Part shown: piece after piece, positions 63,982-64,000 of the stretch
How the letters are laid out: each line of letters begins with the position of its first letter
Numbering within the stretch: the first letter of the stretch is position 1
Source: Coprococcus sp.
Lineage (GTDB): Bacteria > Bacillota > Clostridia > Lachnospirales > Lachnospiraceae
Reading direction: 5' to 3'
Assembly: GCA_017935345.1 (NCBI GenBank)
Contig: JAGBHU010000038.1
Location: 114,302-178,301, forward strand
DNA length: 64,000 nt
Made by a program: the position numbers and the translations under genes
Notes under the pieces: generated by a model
Seen by the model: the letters and a program-made list of their open reading frames with translations, nothing else
Told to the model about the DNA's origin: nothing
Databases searched by the model: none

Positions 63982-64000
63982 GGATAAGTCTTCGACCTAT
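63982..64000 (-). rRNA. 3' end of a 23S rRNA gene (partial)
   Basis: The minus strand reads ATAGGTCGAAGACTTATCC, matching the last bases of clostridial 23S rRNA (AATAGGTCGAGGACTTGACC-like). The rest lies beyond the window. The 127 bases to tRNA-Asp contain no 5S rRNA. Confidence 0.6.

Overview
The window looks like a chromosomal segment of a low-GC, endospore-forming, Gram-positive anaerobe, most likely a member of the Lachnospiraceae (class Clostridia). That is an inference from the gene families: a CIRCE-controlled clpB, the CdaA/CdaR pair, a LysM-GH18 spore-type hydrolase, a CotF-like coat protein, a class B sortase with an SPKTG substrate, and tRNA genes without encoded CCA ends. The usual ribosome-binding site is AGGAGG-like. 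No phage, conjugative element or CRISPR array is visible.

Layout. 1-1141: the start of a zinc-ribbon protein and a putative zinc-dependent phospholipase-like protein. 1192-15198: one giant secreted protein of about 4,670 residues, made of about 54 Ig-like repeats and four fibronectin type III domains. 15418-18336: an envelope cluster with a small sortase substrate, a class B sortase and an LCP-family protein. 18515-22614: glyA, then clpB with a CIRCE operator. 22681-25792: a probable operon of a sirtuin, a GH1 glycosidase and a pyridoxal kinase-like protein. 25833-29583: the c-di-AMP locus (cdaA, cdaR) behind two membrane proteins. 29756-33188: an aminotransferase, a coat-like protein and a lipoprotein with an RsgI-like domain, a PepSY domain and an Asp-rich tail. 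33364-35338: two Hsp20 genes under a second CIRCE, and a DUF2935 protein. 35467-39751: lacZ (GH2) divergent from an AraC regulator, with a symmetric candidate operator between them. 39986-42543: two poorly known genes and IS21 debris. 42772-46243: a fluoride channel with an XRE regulator, then small membrane and accessory proteins. 46381-50762: a PurF-like protein without its catalytic cysteine, metY, a TetR regulator and murI. 51044-61059: a metalloprotease lipoprotein, a GH18 enzyme, two SDR enzymes, an ABC exporter, a metallo-beta-lactamase-fold protein and a LURP-one-like protein. 61342-64000: a small ORF, a 1.5-kb island bounded by a duplicated tRNA-Leu 3' end, six tRNA genes and the 3' end of a 23S rRNA gene.

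How the parts work together. Envelope biology dominates: the giant protein and the sortase/LCP cluster are adjacent, although the giant protein has no sortase signal of its own. Heat shock is wired through HrcA/CIRCE at both clpB and the hsp20 pair. Each has the -35 box inside the operator, and the two operators are identical over about 38 bp. Sugar use is represented by lacZ/araC and by a GH1 enzyme whose phosphate-binding residues suggest a 6-phospho-glycoside substrate.

The least ordinary observations are: the seven-domain higher-order repeat (about 1.63 kb) inside the giant gene; the PurF paralogue with Gly in place of the catalytic Cys but with candidate Fe-S cysteines kept; the tRNA-Leu-bounded island carrying a PH-like/SUKH fusion and a beheaded RelE toxin; and the murI promoter, which appears to start transcription inside the terminator hairpin of the upstream gene.
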